Shown piece after piece: positions 32,176-45,146 of a stretch of DNA of 64,000 bases. Both the position numbers and the translations under genes were made by a program. The first letter of the stretch is position 1. Each line of letters opens with the position of its first letter. Origin of the DNA: Micrasema longulum (Eukaryota; Arthropoda; Insecta; Trichoptera; Brachycentridae); contig JAGVSM010003818.1 of assembly GCA_022494885.1 (NCBI GenBank), forward strand, positions 310,001 through 374,000, in the 5' to 3' direction. A model generated the notes under the pieces. That model was not told the origin of the DNA. It saw nothing but the letters and a program-made list of their open reading frames with translations, and made no database searches.

Positions 32176-33655
32176 TTTTACATTAAGTTGGTATGGGTAA
32201 AAAACAAAAATGAGATATAATACTTTTTAAAGAAAGGTAAGGAAAAAGTTTATCGATTTTGAAAAAAATATTTTACGGAATATGCAACAAAGAAAATACA
32301 AAATAAAAAATGTACGTACGAAAATAAAAATACTGAAGCTGATTAGGGTACTTTATTAATCCAGAACCGATCTGCTGAAGTGTTTTACTGATTTGAAAGT
32401 AATGTAACTACTGTTGATTAAATTACATTTTATACTCGTCTCATAAAACTTAACAAAATACGAAAAAGAAAAATTCGTAAAATGTCATTAAAAATACTAA
32501 AGCTGTTTCGCATCGATATTTCAAGTAAAAAAAATTGTCAGGTAAATATTTTTCGGGAAAAACTCTACCTTCATTTTCAAATTAAAAATAAAATATATAC
32601 ATATATTTTATTTTTATTTTCTTTTATTTAGGAAATATACAGTACAGTTACAAAGTTTAATATTTTACACAATTAGACTTAATTCTAATGGACCAGTGAA
32701 GTTTTCATATTATAAAGCAATTACATATAAGGTTAATTATGAAAGTATAAAAAAGAGAAGGAAAAAGAAAATCATAAGTGAAAGTTGTTTATATATTAAA
32801 ATTTAAGTGAAAAAAAGATATTTTAAAGTTTGTAGTTTGGAGTGAGTATTTACAAATGGAAATAATATTAAAAATGAAGAAAATTTGTAAGAGTAATTAA
32901 AAATGAAGAATTGAAATAAAGAATGAAAAACATGCTCAGATGTAAAAGTAAAATAAAATAGTAATAACATTTAAAAAAAAAAAAAGGAAAAACATAAATA
33001 TGCACATATTTATTTTAAGGGATTCAAAGAAATGATGAGAAGAGTCTTTAAGTGAAATATAAGACAGTAAATTAAAGTCAATCTAAAAAACATCTTCAAA
33101 ATTAATGACACATTATAGTAAGAGCAGCAATATATTGATTTTATTTACATATATAATATAATATAATTAATGATGCACAGCTGGAATATTTTATCCGTTG
33201 CAGATGCAATGTATTTTGGAGTGGTATAATTTTGTTTCCTCGTCCTCAAACTTATTTACTGACACAATTATTCATCAAATATCACTCACAACTATTGTGT
33301 GCATTATTGAATTGATAAAACACCGTCAGTAAATAATACAAGATACGAATAAAAATTTCGCTTAACCCCTGAAGGCAGTGTCGAAATGCATAATACTATT
33401 TAATAATTGATAGTATTATTCCAATATGAAACTTAAATTCGGTTTAAAGATGAAAGAGGGCTCTTTTGTTGTCAAAAAAATAATGTCTAATTATCTATTA
33501 GGGCTGGTTAGTTAGTACTTTAGTGGTCACGAATCGACGTATTGAGTTATTCATATGTCAAAAAAACTATACGTTCTGCAAACATTTTGTCAATATAACA
33601 GATTCTAGTCCAATTTTAGTTTCTAAAAAGTCGGGTGTTTTAGTATTGTATTTGT
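32176..33655. other. AT-rich intergenic stretch
   Basis: I see no exon, RNA gene or clear transposon. A-rich runs are dense between 32640 and 33000. Confidence 0.45.
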
Positions 33656-33832
33656 ATTTTTTTTTTACACCACAACAGGCCAGGATGCCCAATTACAGTG
33701 GCGAATTAAATCACAGAACACCCAGGCTTCAGAAAAAAATATTTATTTTTTTGCTCTCACTGGGAATTGAACTCAGAACCTTCCGTGTGTGAGTCAAGCG
33801 TCTTGACCTCTACACCGCTATTGCGACACCTT
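33656..33832 (-). mobile_element. SINE S1
   Basis: On the minus strand it shows a degraded tRNA-like head with a B-box-like GTTCAATTCCCAGTGAG segment, then the S1 body and CCTGTTGTGGTGTAAAAAAA. It matches the copy at 9846-10017 throughout. Confidence 0.8.
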
Positions 33833-34015
33833 AGGCTCCCTAGGTAGGTAGGTAGAGGGAGGTAAGTCGTGTATTCTAAATTTACTAAGCTCGTTAGGAT
33901 AATTTTGTACAATGTTAAAAAGCTTCATAAATTTTGCCTTATCTGGAACGACTTGACCAGAACTCGACTACTCCCTTTCACCGGCAGTATAAGTCATAGA
34001 GCTTTAGCAATTGAT

Positions 34016-34300
34016 TGTTGAGAGGGTTGGTTGGAGCCTCTACCCCAGTTATAGACTGAAAGAAGACACGAGGTTGCTGTTTGATGTTTCTTTATTACAT
34101 GGCGAATAAATAATGAATTATGTCGTACGAGTGTTACGCCGACTAGGAGTTGAAGATACTGCACTTAAACTACATACTGGAACTGTGTGACTGCGTGGAG
34201 CTAGACTGAACGGACTGACTGGCGTTGCCACGCTCTGTGGTCTCTTTATAAGCCGCGTTTCTTTATAGTTCATTTCTTCATGGCAAGGACGATGTAAATG
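34016..34300 (-). mobile_element. Solo LTR-like fragment
   Basis: Read on the minus strand it shows in order CTTATAAAGAGACC (TATA-like), CAGTCAGTCCGTTCAGT (initiator-like), AATAAAG (poly(A)-like) and an end AACCCTCTCAACA. TG...CA-type termini and this order are those of an LTR. The 5' border and target duplications could not be set, and no internal retrotransposon genes adjoin it. Confidence 0.45.
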
Positions 34301-34574
34301 TACTGCAGAACGATGCTCCCGATTATATATGGAATACTATTAGAGTTGCATTATATGTTGTATTGGATTATATATAAAATGATGACATTGCTTTCTTCGG
34401 CCATCGCAGTATTTCAGGTGAAATGTTTTAGCACGTATGTGTCATTGATTATGAACTATGAACCCTACAGATCTATGTATAAAATACGTATAAAAAAAAT
34501 ATACATAACATAAAACTACCATCACACGTTTGTTAGAAGCCACTTGTCGAGAAGCTTGGCAAGCGTACGCAAGC

Positions 34575-34800
34575 AATATTCAATTCAATGCATTTATAAA
34601 AATAATACATACATTACAAACTAAAATTTAAAAAGTACATATTATAAAAAGACAAAAAAACACATAGACTTTTGTCAAAATAGTAGCAGAATCCTGCTCC
34701 GAAAAACCCCCTCGGGTACATAGAACAGATCAACGTCCATTTCATTTTCAACATCCAGTAAGAATCTCCAATCCGCGGCATGCATCAATTTCTTTGACTC
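34575..34800 (-). mobile_element. LINE family G 3' end
   Basis: It matches 27775-27990 in the same orientation, sharing a block with TAGTAG-AGAATCCTGCT and a block with ACA-AGAACAGATCAA. It holds only the last part of the element. Confidence 0.65.
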
Positions 34801-35640
34801 CCTATGTGACCAATGTCATAAAAGAGCGAAAATTGACATTTCATAGTTCGACTTTATTAAACTGCTCGGTCAATTCAATCTAATTAAGGTTCTTTAAGTA
34901 ATGCTTAAGGTCGCAATATTGTTCTAAATGGAAATAATTATGTTCGTATTTTATTTTATTATTATTTTATTATATTTTATTGAAATAAATGGCACTTAGT
35001 GCCTTTTTAAATATTAGTTACAAATACAATAAATATACAGACATGTAAGCATAATTATAAATAATACAGAGCATTTAAAACAATAATATTAATTAAAAAA
35101 TTAAGAAAGTCTAAAAAAAAAACTAAAGGTATTTTAAAAAAATGAAATATTATGAATTATAGAATTAACGATAAAAAATGATCATTTGGTATTAGAAATA
35201 CTTTGAACCAGTTAAAAAAAACTGAGAAAACAATTTTGAAAAACAGCAAATGATAAAAATAAAAAATATGTTTTATCATTATATATATAGTCTATATTTA
35301 TGTATAAAAATAAATAATGATGTAAAAAAAAATGTATTCCTTAGACGTTTAATCATTGGTGTGGCCATATAATATGTATTCGTCAAGTGTATAGGGCATT
35401 TATTTAGAAACCCTAGATTTCGACAATTCTAAATGTATATTATACTCAAAGTAATAATGCGTAACCTATATTCTATGAGATATTGTACAATACTTAGTAA
35501 AATATTTGACCACAATGTAAATGCTTGAAATATTAATAATACAAAAAAATTCTCTTTGCTTTTTGATTTATGGTAAGTTCTCAGTTCACATGTTTGTCTA
35601 TGGTTAACGGTGATAGAGATTGGCGGTGTGCTTGTGTTGT
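34801..35640. other. AT-rich intergenic stretch upstream of ICE1
   Basis: No gene is visible. GGCACTTAGTGCC (about 34991-35003) is a perfect short palindrome in what may be a LINE 3' end. Confidence 0.4.
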
Positions 35641-35659
35641 TTTTCGGCGATAAAATAAA

Positions 35660-35700
35660 ATGTAATACAAATAATTACGACAATGAACATTTTGTTGTGA
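35660..35700 (+). promoter_or_regulatory. Possible upstream ORFs in the ICE1 leader
   Basis: ATGTAA at 35660-35665 is a start directly followed by a stop. A second uORF, 35683-35700, has five codons and ends 30 bp before the ICE1 start codon. Both matter only if the transcript begins upstream of them, which I cannot tell. Confidence 0.35.
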
Positions 35701-35730
35701 TTTAGAGCTGTTCATTTATTCAAAACGATT

Positions 35731-38700
35731 ATGGAGCTGGATGAGGCATTTTTTTCGGAGTGTTCGGCCATTGAAACCGTCAGTGTAAGTACCGGTGTAT
35801 TTTAGGTTATTTTGTCAAAACGTTTATATTCGTTTGTTTTGAATTAGTACAATTGACGAACTTAAAGTTTTATAGACGAATTCGATAATATTTATATTAA
35901 AAGGGTAAAGATCAATTTCGTTTCATTGTTTGAAACATAATTAAACATTTAAGTATTTCTGCAGAATCTTCGAAAGCAAATAAACATGAGGGACGTGAAC
36001 ATCATGCAGATGAAAAAGAAAATTATGGATTCACTGTGAGTCAAAAATTATTTTATGTAAGGTTTAATTTACTGATGTGGGTATCTTTATTCATAGGTAA
36101 TTTTTATATTTACAGGCCAACAATACTAACCCAACAAAATAGTGAAAAGAATTGTGTAATGTTGGAGGCAGAATCAAATCGGCAGAAAGTGGAAATTATA
36201 AACCTTAAATCTAATCATAAGAAACTTTTGATTGAACATTGGACTTTAAATAAAGTGAGTTTTTTTAAAGGAAATTAAAAAGCCACCCTATTATTTTGGT
36301 TTTTTTTGCCTGAAGACAAGTGAAAATTACTGTCGCCTATGATCGAGATAATTTTTTTATTGATATTTCTGTCTTTTTCTATATTTTCAGGATTATCAAG
36401 ATGCAAGTAAAAATTACAACTCTTTAAATGACCAATTCGCCATATTAAAACTGAAAGCAGATGGACAAGATTCCCTCATTACTCAATACAAGGTTAGAAA
36501 GTATTTTTTTTAAGGATACATACGATTTCAAATATATCCCAATCTTCCAGATGTCATTAAATAACAGCATTAATCTACACTTTTGACGATTTATTTTCAA
36601 AATTACATTTTGCTTCTGCCATTTTTATTCAAAATCCGGGGCCTTGTTATAAGTAACTGGTTATGCATTTATGCTTCGAAGTATTGTCCATCACTGGCCA
36701 CTACTTTCTCCCATCTTCCGGGCAGCATACGAATCCTGCGTTGAAAAAACTGGTCATCTTTTAAAGCAATCCACGAATCGATCCAATTTTTTACTTCTTC
36801 ATAAGACCTAAAGTGCTGGTCAGCCGGGCCGTGTGCCATTGATCGAAACAAGTGATAGTAAAAGGGAGCAACATCTGGAGAATACGGCGGGTGGGGTAAG
36901 ACATCCCATTTCAACGTTTCCAAGTATATCTTGACCACTTTCGCAACATGGGATCGAGCATTGTCATGCTGCAAAATCACTTTATCATGTCTCTCGTTGT
37001 ATTGCAGTATTCTGAATCATTCCCATGGTTTTGAGGTGTTTTGAAATTGCTTGTTGAGTCACTCCCGATGATCTCAATTCTTCTTGACTCTGACACGAGT
37101 CTTCATCAAGTAATGCCTCCAATTCTGCATCTTCGAAAATCTTCTCTCTTTCACTGCTACGGCGGTTTTCGAGTTAAAAATTACCATTCTTCAAGCGTTG
37201 ACCACTCATGACTCATTATTTCACTAATAGCGGCCCCACCATAAGTATTTAAGAGCATTTAATGAGCCTCATCCGCAGATTTCTTCACATTGAAGTATGG
37301 AGTGAATTTGGTGCTTAAGCTGATATTTTAAATCGAGAATAACTTTATGATGTAGATACAAATCGACTAACGTTTCTATGAGGTTATATTGACAAATGCC
37401 CAAGTTTATTGTATGACATGTATGATCTATTTATTTCCACCCCTACTTACCGCTAACCCTAACCTAACCTAACCTAACCTAACCTAACCTAACCTAACCC
37501 CATCTACAGGAAAACGGCGGAAGCAAAGTTGTGCACCTAATAATGTACTAAAACAATGTTGTCCTGGCCACTGACTGCAATGTGAAAGTTAGTAATTTAT
37601 TAGTAGCTTTAATTGACTTTTTCGGCTACATACCTAGTACCTTACTTTAAAATATTCAAATTATTGTAAGGATAATTCGAGTGTACTAAATCAGTTAATT
37701 TTAAGCAAGTCCTAATACTTCTCAATGTGCTCCTTGGAAGAATTTTTTTTTAATGTACCATTAATGGCATAGAACAAATGTTGCTTTTTTTATATTTTTA
37801 AATGGAATAACCCGCTAAGCCTCTATTTTGAGGCTTTTCAGCAGGTGGGATAGGGGGGATATGTAAGGAGGTAATGAAAAATACACCTCAACACCCAGAC
37901 CAATTGATAAAAAAATCTTTCTTGGATTTTTTTCTTGCAACTGGCGGGAATCGAACCCGCATCACCAGTTTCACAGTTGGCTGTCTAACCAACTGCACCA
38001 CGGTGCCTGTCTGCTTAGTCTGCTTAGTGTACTATTTTTTAACAAGATAAATTTTTTGTCTAGTTAAACAAAGGTGTGCATTTTTGTGATTGTATTAAAT
38101 GATCATAATTGAATGATGAATCAATTTGTAAATTTCCAAGCTTTTTTGTAAACTCGCTTTACTTTAACCATTACTTTAGCCAAATAACTTTTCCCGAAGT
38201 CAAAAGCATTGACCAAAGAATACGACTTTGCATTTTTCTATTTTAACGCAGTAGATTTTATCATTTGAAAGACATTTGAAAGAGGGCATTCATACCCATG
38301 ACTTACTGTTATATTGTGTTATCACTAATAATCCTCAACGTTGTTTCCCTGTCATCTCCAACTATCCTATCCAATCAAATCCTAAATCTGATAATGATGT
38401 AAGTCAGTCATAAGTTAACAGTTGTTCGATCGATAGTACTGCACTGCTACTTGGGCACTTTATATTGATAATTATTTTAAGACTCCTTATTGGATCAAGC
38501 GAATGATTGATTAATGCTATTTTGTTTATTTCAGAGTCACTGCAAAGAATTGGAAACGAAACTGGAGGGAAGTTTGCTAGATCTAAGTTTATTGAAAACA
38601 GAACATAAAGAAAATCTTTTAAAATTAAAAACAGAAAATCAGTCAATACAAAAATTATCTAGCCGCCTGGCTGCAGCTAAAGAGAAAAAAATGTATCATC

Positions 38701-41700
38701 TGTATAATTTTATTGTTTTACTTGGAGATAGATTTTTGAAAGATTTATCCGCAAGTGAAAAGAGGACATATAAAAACTTAAAAATGCAATCAAAATTACT
38801 CAACATTAAATCCACTCCACAGATAAAGGAAGACCCAATTTTTGATGATCTCGATGATGATGAATTACATGGTCCACTAAGTTGTGCCTCCTCTATTGAC
38901 GCTGGTCTGGGTTCCTCCGTTTACACTTCAGATGATGAGAAATATCCTAGCACCGCAACAACTCCCACAAGAGATTCATGTACTAGCCCGCATGAGTCTT
39001 CTTTTGTTTTAAATTTACCAAATTCAAATCTTCAGTCATTATTTGAGAATGTTTCTGGTAAACCTAAAAGAAAACGTATTGATTGTGCAACTAGCCCCCG
39101 AAGGCTTATCACACGTTCGGTAGCGACTAGTCCGGCTAAATGTGATCAAAGTAAGAAGAAATTTGTATCAACTGCGACTAGTCCTGTAAGAGAGCTCCTA
39201 ATAAATCCTCTCCCACAATTGGATTTAAAAGATGACATAGATGACTTGACAGTTAAAGATATTTTAAATAAATGTAACAGTTCTTTCAAAATTTTATCAC
39301 CAATCCCATTTAATAAAAATATGGACTCACCCCACGAAAAACCAGCTAAAGTGGGTAAAAAAAGCAAAATAATTGATTCCAAAAGAATTTTTAAAAAGAA
39401 TAAAGGCAGAGATAAACCTAAGAGTTTTTATAATCTGTTGGCATATTTTTCTTGCATGACAAGACAGCTTGTTAAAAAAGAATGTTCCCAAATATTGAGA
39501 AATTCTAAAGCGTCTTTGGTTACTGCTAATGATCAGTGTAATGTAGAAACTAATCAAGAACAAAAAAAAGAAAATGTGATTATTTTAAACAGTAGCAGTA
39601 ATAATGAGTGTAATAAATTAATATTACCTAATCACAGAGGATTGTACTTAATTAATACTGCGCCTGGGGCTGTTTACCATATGTCTACTGGTTCAGAACC
39701 ATCATCCGATCATAAAGTTAGTTTAACCGAAACATGTGAAACAACAAATGATTCTCATTCTATAAGTTCTGGATTTACTGATGTACTTGCCTCTCAAACT
39801 TCAACAGTAAAATTGCAGTCAAACTGTAAAAAAAAGGCATTTAAATCAAAATTAAATAAGTCTTCTCGAAAATACAAAAATCTTTTTGAATCTGAAGATG
39901 AAATCGAAAATGATGAGGTAAATTATAATGATTTTGAAAGTACAACAGAAAATGAAAATTATAATTACAATGGTGATAAAGATGTGGAATTAGATGTAGC
40001 TGCTAACATTTCAAGCTTCAACGTTTGTGATTCAAATAAGCATAAGAGAAAAAGAAAAGAACCAGATTTGTCAATTTCTCCGAGTCAAAGAAAAGATACT
40101 AGACGAGCAAGGATAGAGAATTCTGAGTCTAAAACAGACAGTGAAACTTCACACGTAACAATTAAAAGTAAAAGAATACTAGAACAGAATACTCCAAATA
40201 TGTTACCACACACTCTAGTTAGAGATGTTGCTCCGTTGACTAGATCAAATAGTGATACTATTTGCAGTGTAAATCTTAAATGTTCCAAGGAAAGTAAAGT
40301 GATATCTAAACAAGCTGAAAATAAAAATTCAAAAAGAAGTACTCTTCTAGATGCACCTGAAATTAATGCGGCTTTTCGAAGAGTAACCCGACAAATGAAA
40401 CCAAAAAGCACAAAGAATAATTTACTCAAATCAGAGCCTCTCTCAACCCACAATAAAGACGCAAATGGTCACATTATTTCTGATGAGATTAGCACTCCAG
40501 CGTCCAAGCGTTTGAAGAATAACCTGTGCCAAGATTCAATTTTATCCAAGTCAACTTCACAGATTCCCTTCAATAAAGTTTGTGATGTTAAAGTTGTGAA
40601 TCAACTAAATATTGACAAAGCTATTAGTGTTGTTACAAATCTTAAATTATCTACATCAACTGTAGAAAGGTCTTTTATAAGGAAACCAGTTAAACCAAGA
40701 ATTCAAAAACTACCTAATATTACAATAGAAAAGCCCAATGAAGTTATAGAGGAAATTAAAGAACAAATAGAATGTAACAATAGTGGAATTTGCAATACAA
40801 GCGGAAAGATTGAATGCAATGATGAAACTACAACAAGGAATAATAGTAAAGAAGGAATTGATAAATATGACATTTGGAAGAGAGTTTTAGAAAATCCTTC
40901 AAAACTCACTATGCTTGATAATGGTAAAAGATGTGATGACACTTTTGAATCCATTCTTATCAATGAAACAAAACTGTTGAAAAATAAAAGATGCGGAAAA
41001 TGTATGTATATTGTATTACAATAATTTTTTTAGACTATCATCGGGTCTCTGACACAAATTAGTAACTACATTTTTTTTTTACATTTTTTTTTACATGCAT
41101 ACAAAAAATAATATTCGGCTTGTTCCAGAAACTCAACGTTATGTAAAACAGTGTATTCAAATTTAAGTGTTCCCTCACTGTGATAATCTGTTCTAATACA
41201 AAATAAAATTTCTTCACTTAATGAATAAAACAAAGAAAAATGGTTCTTTTACGTTTTTCAAGTGAACTAAAAAACTGGGGAAAATGCTAAAGTGGGGAAA
41301 TTTTAAATGTACGTAAAAAAGGCAATTACATAAAAATTTATTTAATGTTCTAGACTACATAATATAATGAAAATTGCCAGAAAAATTGCAGTCGTATAAA
41401 CTGTCGTTATTGGGGATTATGAGTAGTAAAAATATTTTGTATTTTTTTCTAATAATATTTTAGTTTTTTTTTTATTTAGAAACAACATGTATATTTAAAT
41501 ACTTTTTCCTTTTTTTTTTTATTCAAAAACACAAAATAAAAATAGTATTAGGTGTATAAAATACACCCAATGACGAAATATGGGGAACTTTTATTTATTA
41601 CTTTTAATATGGCATCACTTCATTCATTTTCAACTGTTATTTAAATCACGGCAAATTTGTTTCACACTTCTTTTTAAACCATCTTTTTGCATTATGTGTA

Positions 41701-44700
41701 TAATTGTAATAATTCTACTATTTCTGCATTTTAAAACTTTCTGTATTGTAATTTTTTTACAAATATAAAGACTGCATTTCCTAAAAGCGTCGACTGTGTG
41801 CCTCAATGAAGTAAAGTGTCGATTAGTATTTTTGTTCAATAAATGTATAAGGATTTAATGAAAACTAGTCGAAACATCATCATAATAAGACACTAAAACA
41901 AAAAGGTCAATTACAATGCACCCACTATGAATTTTGTTTGAAACAATAGTTTACCTTTTACTATTTGTTTACCTGCTTAATCCTTCAGTTTGGGTGCTTT
42001 CGGCGTGGTATTGCTTTTATTTTGACCTAACTTTGCCCTTTTTTGACAAATCGAACGAATTTCTTGTATAATATTCATAATGAACAACCAGCTTGTTTAC
42101 TTATGCTATATAATATATGTTTGTGATTTCAGTTGTTAAACCGATTGCAGTGTGCGTAAAAGTGGAAAAGTATTTATCCTGTAATTTTACATTGGAAAGC
42201 CTTGACAGTTTTATTGAGAGTATTAATGCGGAGAAAGAAGTAGATATTGCCTGTGCCATAATTGAATTCTTATCTAATGTAAATAGAAATGGAGAATTTA
42301 TTGAAAAAAGTTGGTCATCACCCCCCATGACAGAACATCAACGCCACCTTTTCATATTGATGAAAAGATTGCAGTCATCTCCCCCTGCGCATTATAAAGA
42401 AAATTTGTTTGAACTCGTAATGAGGGGTATAGAATTTAAATTGTTCAATTTAAAAGAAGTTCCGGATTTGAGTATATCAAAATATTTGACTCAATTTTAT
42501 ACAATTCTTTGTATGTTCAGAAAGCAAAAAGATAGAATAAAGCTGTTCTGTATGGATGCTTTGTACTGCTTATCCTATAAGGCTGGAGCTCTAGTATATA
42601 GTGTACTGAACACGTGGCCTCGTCTCCTTCCACACTTCAAATCGCCTGCCGGTAAGTTATTATATATTCTTTTGAGCATTCACAAAATCAGTATTTTAAG
42701 ATAATTTTTCATTTTTGTTTTAAAAAAGTTCTGATCAAAGTGGTGTTGCGAAACCACAACTGGGCATTTAAAATAAAAAAATCTTGACTAATGAAAGATT
42801 TTGGTTGAATCGGTCATTAGTTTAGGTACGATGAACAAGGTACAAATAAAAGTTTGTTAATGTTAACATTAGGTGTAGATTCCTGTAAGGTTGACATAAA
42901 ATATTTCAACAAAAGGGTATTTTTTTCACTACAATCTGTATTTCAAAATGTCCAAGGCCAATTTCTGCCTTCATTTAACAGACGATTAATAGAATTGATG
43001 TTCTAATGCAATACCGTATGCACCAATAAATGCAGACATGGCTAATTCAAAGAAATGATTTTAAATTATTTATTTATTTACACACATATGTACATATTTA
43101 TAAATGTGTTTTTTCAAGTCAGTGGGGTATTTACATGGAGTACATACCTTTAAGTACTTTTTTGTATTTTTGTTACTACAGCATTGTCGCTTATTCGTAA
43201 TCATTGTTCTAATTTTAGCTAAAGATCCACTGATGATTGTTATTGTGCATTACTTGCTAAGCAATTTCAGTACTAAGTATCAATACAACTCTGAAAACCT
43301 TCAGAAACTTCTTCTAAAACAGTATGGATATAAAACAGGAACCATTACAGATGACGAACTTCTTAAATTGCTTTTGGAACTAATTCAAGGTATTTCATTT
43401 ATTTCTCCACTACCAATAATTATGTACCTAATAAATACAACAAGGGCACTAAACAGCAGGGGCTAATTGTCCACATAAGCGATTATGCGCAGATTATTAT
43501 TGAATTTTACTATTGATAATAAAGTTTTATTGTAATTTTATTTATGGTATCTTCATTCTTCTTCCTGGCACTGTCCCAACTCATTTTCTGGATAGGCTGT
43601 TGGGGTCGACTCTTCTTGTTCTTAGGCCGTATAATTATGCTTCAGTTCTCGGTGTCTTTATGGGAATATAATATCTATTAAATCGGCAACCTCCGTGGCG
43701 TAGTCGTCAAGACACTTGAGTCACGCACGGAAGGTTCCGGGTTCGATTCCCGGTGAGAACACAAAAATCAAAATATGATTTTTCTCAGGCCTGAGTGTTT
43801 TAAACTGTAATGCACTACTATAATTGGGCTTGCTGGCGTGTTGTGCTACTTTTTTTAAAAATTGTTTTATTTGTCAACGTCATATTTTTAAAAAATAAAT
43901 GTCATGCAGCATTTTTAAAAAAGTTTTTTATAAATGTTGAATTAAAATAGTGGAGAATATACCTACATATAATCATGAAGTTAATAATTTATTGTGTGAG
44001 TTAAATTAATAGATTATTTATTAATAATTACTATTTATATTAAAAATAAGTATTCCAACTTCTGTTATCAACGGCTGAAATGGAGAGTATTACATGTTGC
44101 AGTATGTTGTATTACACATAACCACGGAAAAATAGACATTTATGTATGTAGGTATAAAATAAAAAATTTTCTAGCTTACCTATAAAAAAAGTCACTGCTC
44201 GTCACTGCTAAACAGTCCTATGCACTGCATGTATCGGCTTTAAAAAAAAAGAAAAAGATACCTGCTGCATTTAAATCCTAAAATAATTGTGAAAAAAAGC
44301 ATATTTTCAAATATTCAGTATTGAAATCAAAAATATACACACACATATATTGTGTATGCATTTTGTTTCAGATAAATCTAACTTGTTTAGCGAAAATTTG
44401 ACTGCAGCTTTTTTACTCATGGGTAAAAGATGTGGAGTGGAGTGGTCTCACAAGAATATAATACTAAAATCTTTAATACCAATAATTGGAGATGCCAAGA
44501 ATACTCCCACTGCCAGGGCCATGGCATCATATCTGATTGGCCCATTAGTGTTGCCGTTTCCAAAAGAAATGCTCATGCAATGTGAAGTTCTCGTGAAAAC
44601 GCTTACCAACATACTTGAAACAGGAGGTAAGAATATTGTTTGTATATATGCTTTAATTATTATTTTTATCTTGAATTTTGACCACTATATGAGGTACTAG

Positions 44701-45146
44701 GGATTCATTTTACTAATGGATGATTAATTATTATGAAATATAAGTATTTGTTATGTAACTTAACCCTTTTAATCCTACAGGGCCGAACATTAGCCCCAAC
44801 ATGGTCTCATTAATATTTATGTTGAATATATTTTTTGTGCTGTATGCTCATTTGGCTATTAAAATATGATAAGAACACTGTAGAATCATAATAACAGCAA
44901 TTTTTTTTTCCAGATGACCCACTTGTCGAAAATGCTATAGTATCGAGCTTGACTCATTTGGTGAAATATAACTTTAATAAAATCGTCTTCGTACTACTTC
45001 ACTGGAAGCCCTCATCTCCGATTTCACATCAAACCGAGGCTCGACTGAAAACATTGATATCAAAGAGGCCTGTCAAGTTTTGGCTAAACTTTCTTGGAAG
45101 ATGGCATCCCAAGCCCACTCCAGTAGAAGATAACATATTTGAATGA
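35731..45146 (+). CDS. ICE1: Probable ICE1, little elongation complex subunit 1
   Basis: Nine exons are joined by GT-AG sites in phase: 35731-35784, 35965-36035, 36116-36254, 36391-36492, 38535-41001, 42133-42651, 43219-43389, 44372-44626 and 44914-45146 (TGA), for 1336 residues. ICE1 scaffolds the ELL-containing complex that supports snRNA transcription by RNA polymerase II in the nucleus. Residues 1 to about 180 are a coiled coil. Exon 5 (about 820 residues) is disordered, Ser/Thr/Lys-rich, with repeated ATSP motifs and basic clusters such as KPKRKR and KHKRKRK that suit nuclear import. The C-terminal 390 residues are ordered and helical (FTLESLDSFIES, RAMASYLIGPLVLPFP, LLHW, FWLNFL), as in ICE1 proteins. 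Intron 4 holds a mariner remnant, a CCTAA array and a SINE. Gene structure is strong; the name rests on recall of the overall architecture and C-terminus. Confidence 0.65.
36600..37400 (-). pseudogene. mariner-family transposon remnant
   Basis: The minus-strand frame 36980-36669 reads HDNARSHVA, PYSPDVAP, YHLFRSM and a C-terminal DGQYFEA, all typical of mariner (DD34D) transposases. The second catalytic Asp is present in HDNAR. Exactly 35 residues later the third catalytic Asp is Tyr (codon TAC, 36860-36858), in APFYYHLF instead of the usual Ser-Asp-Tyr. Upstream, about 37000-37230, the frame is broken by stops. It lies in intron 4 of ICE1, on the opposite strand. Terminal inverted repeats were not resolved. 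Confidence 0.85.
37453..37500. repeat. Interstitial telomere-type array (CCTAA)n
   Basis: About nine head-to-tail CCTAA units (TTAGG on the other strand) follow a variant CTAACCCTAA start. TTAGG is the telomere repeat of most insect orders. It sits just beyond the 5' side of the mariner remnant inside an ICE1 intron. Confidence 0.9.
37805..38008 (-). mobile_element. SINE S2 (tRNA-derived)
   Basis: The minus strand begins with GGCACCGTGGTGCAGTTGGT (A-box region) and has GGGTTCGATTCCCGCCAGTT (B box), followed by a body of about 130 bp. The ends of the tRNA-like part do not pair as an acceptor stem, so it is not a tRNA gene. The body differs from S1. Confidence 0.75.
43684..43855 (+). mobile_element. 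SINE S1 (tRNA-derived), in ICE1 intron 7
   Basis: It is the best-preserved head of the family. The A box TGGCGTAGTCG is at 43696-43706 and the B box GGGTTCGATTCC at 43739-43750. The S1 body and a degraded GCGTGTTGTGCTAC end with a short T-run follow. It is in sense orientation relative to ICE1. Confidence 0.8.

Noticed and set aside
31883..32200. Plus-strand 105-codon frame with a Thr run
   Set aside because: It is the shadow of a LINE C-terminus encoded on the minus strand. The Thr run is an ACA repeat.
38514..38534. ATG at 38514 as start of an independent 836-residue gene
   Set aside because: It lies inside the intron before a good acceptor at 38534. Upstream coiled-coil exons join in frame, so the frame is exon 5 of ICE1.
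41860..41890. AACTAGTCGAAACATC as another hammerhead piece
   Set aside because: There is no CUGANGA block or stem II in the right order on either strand.
43684..43760. tRNA gene suggested by good A and B boxes
   Set aside because: The ends cannot form an acceptor stem, and the same sequence with a conserved 3' body recurs at 9846 and 33656, so it is a SINE. The same reasoning was applied at 37940-38008, 23042, 57850, 61080 and 62211.
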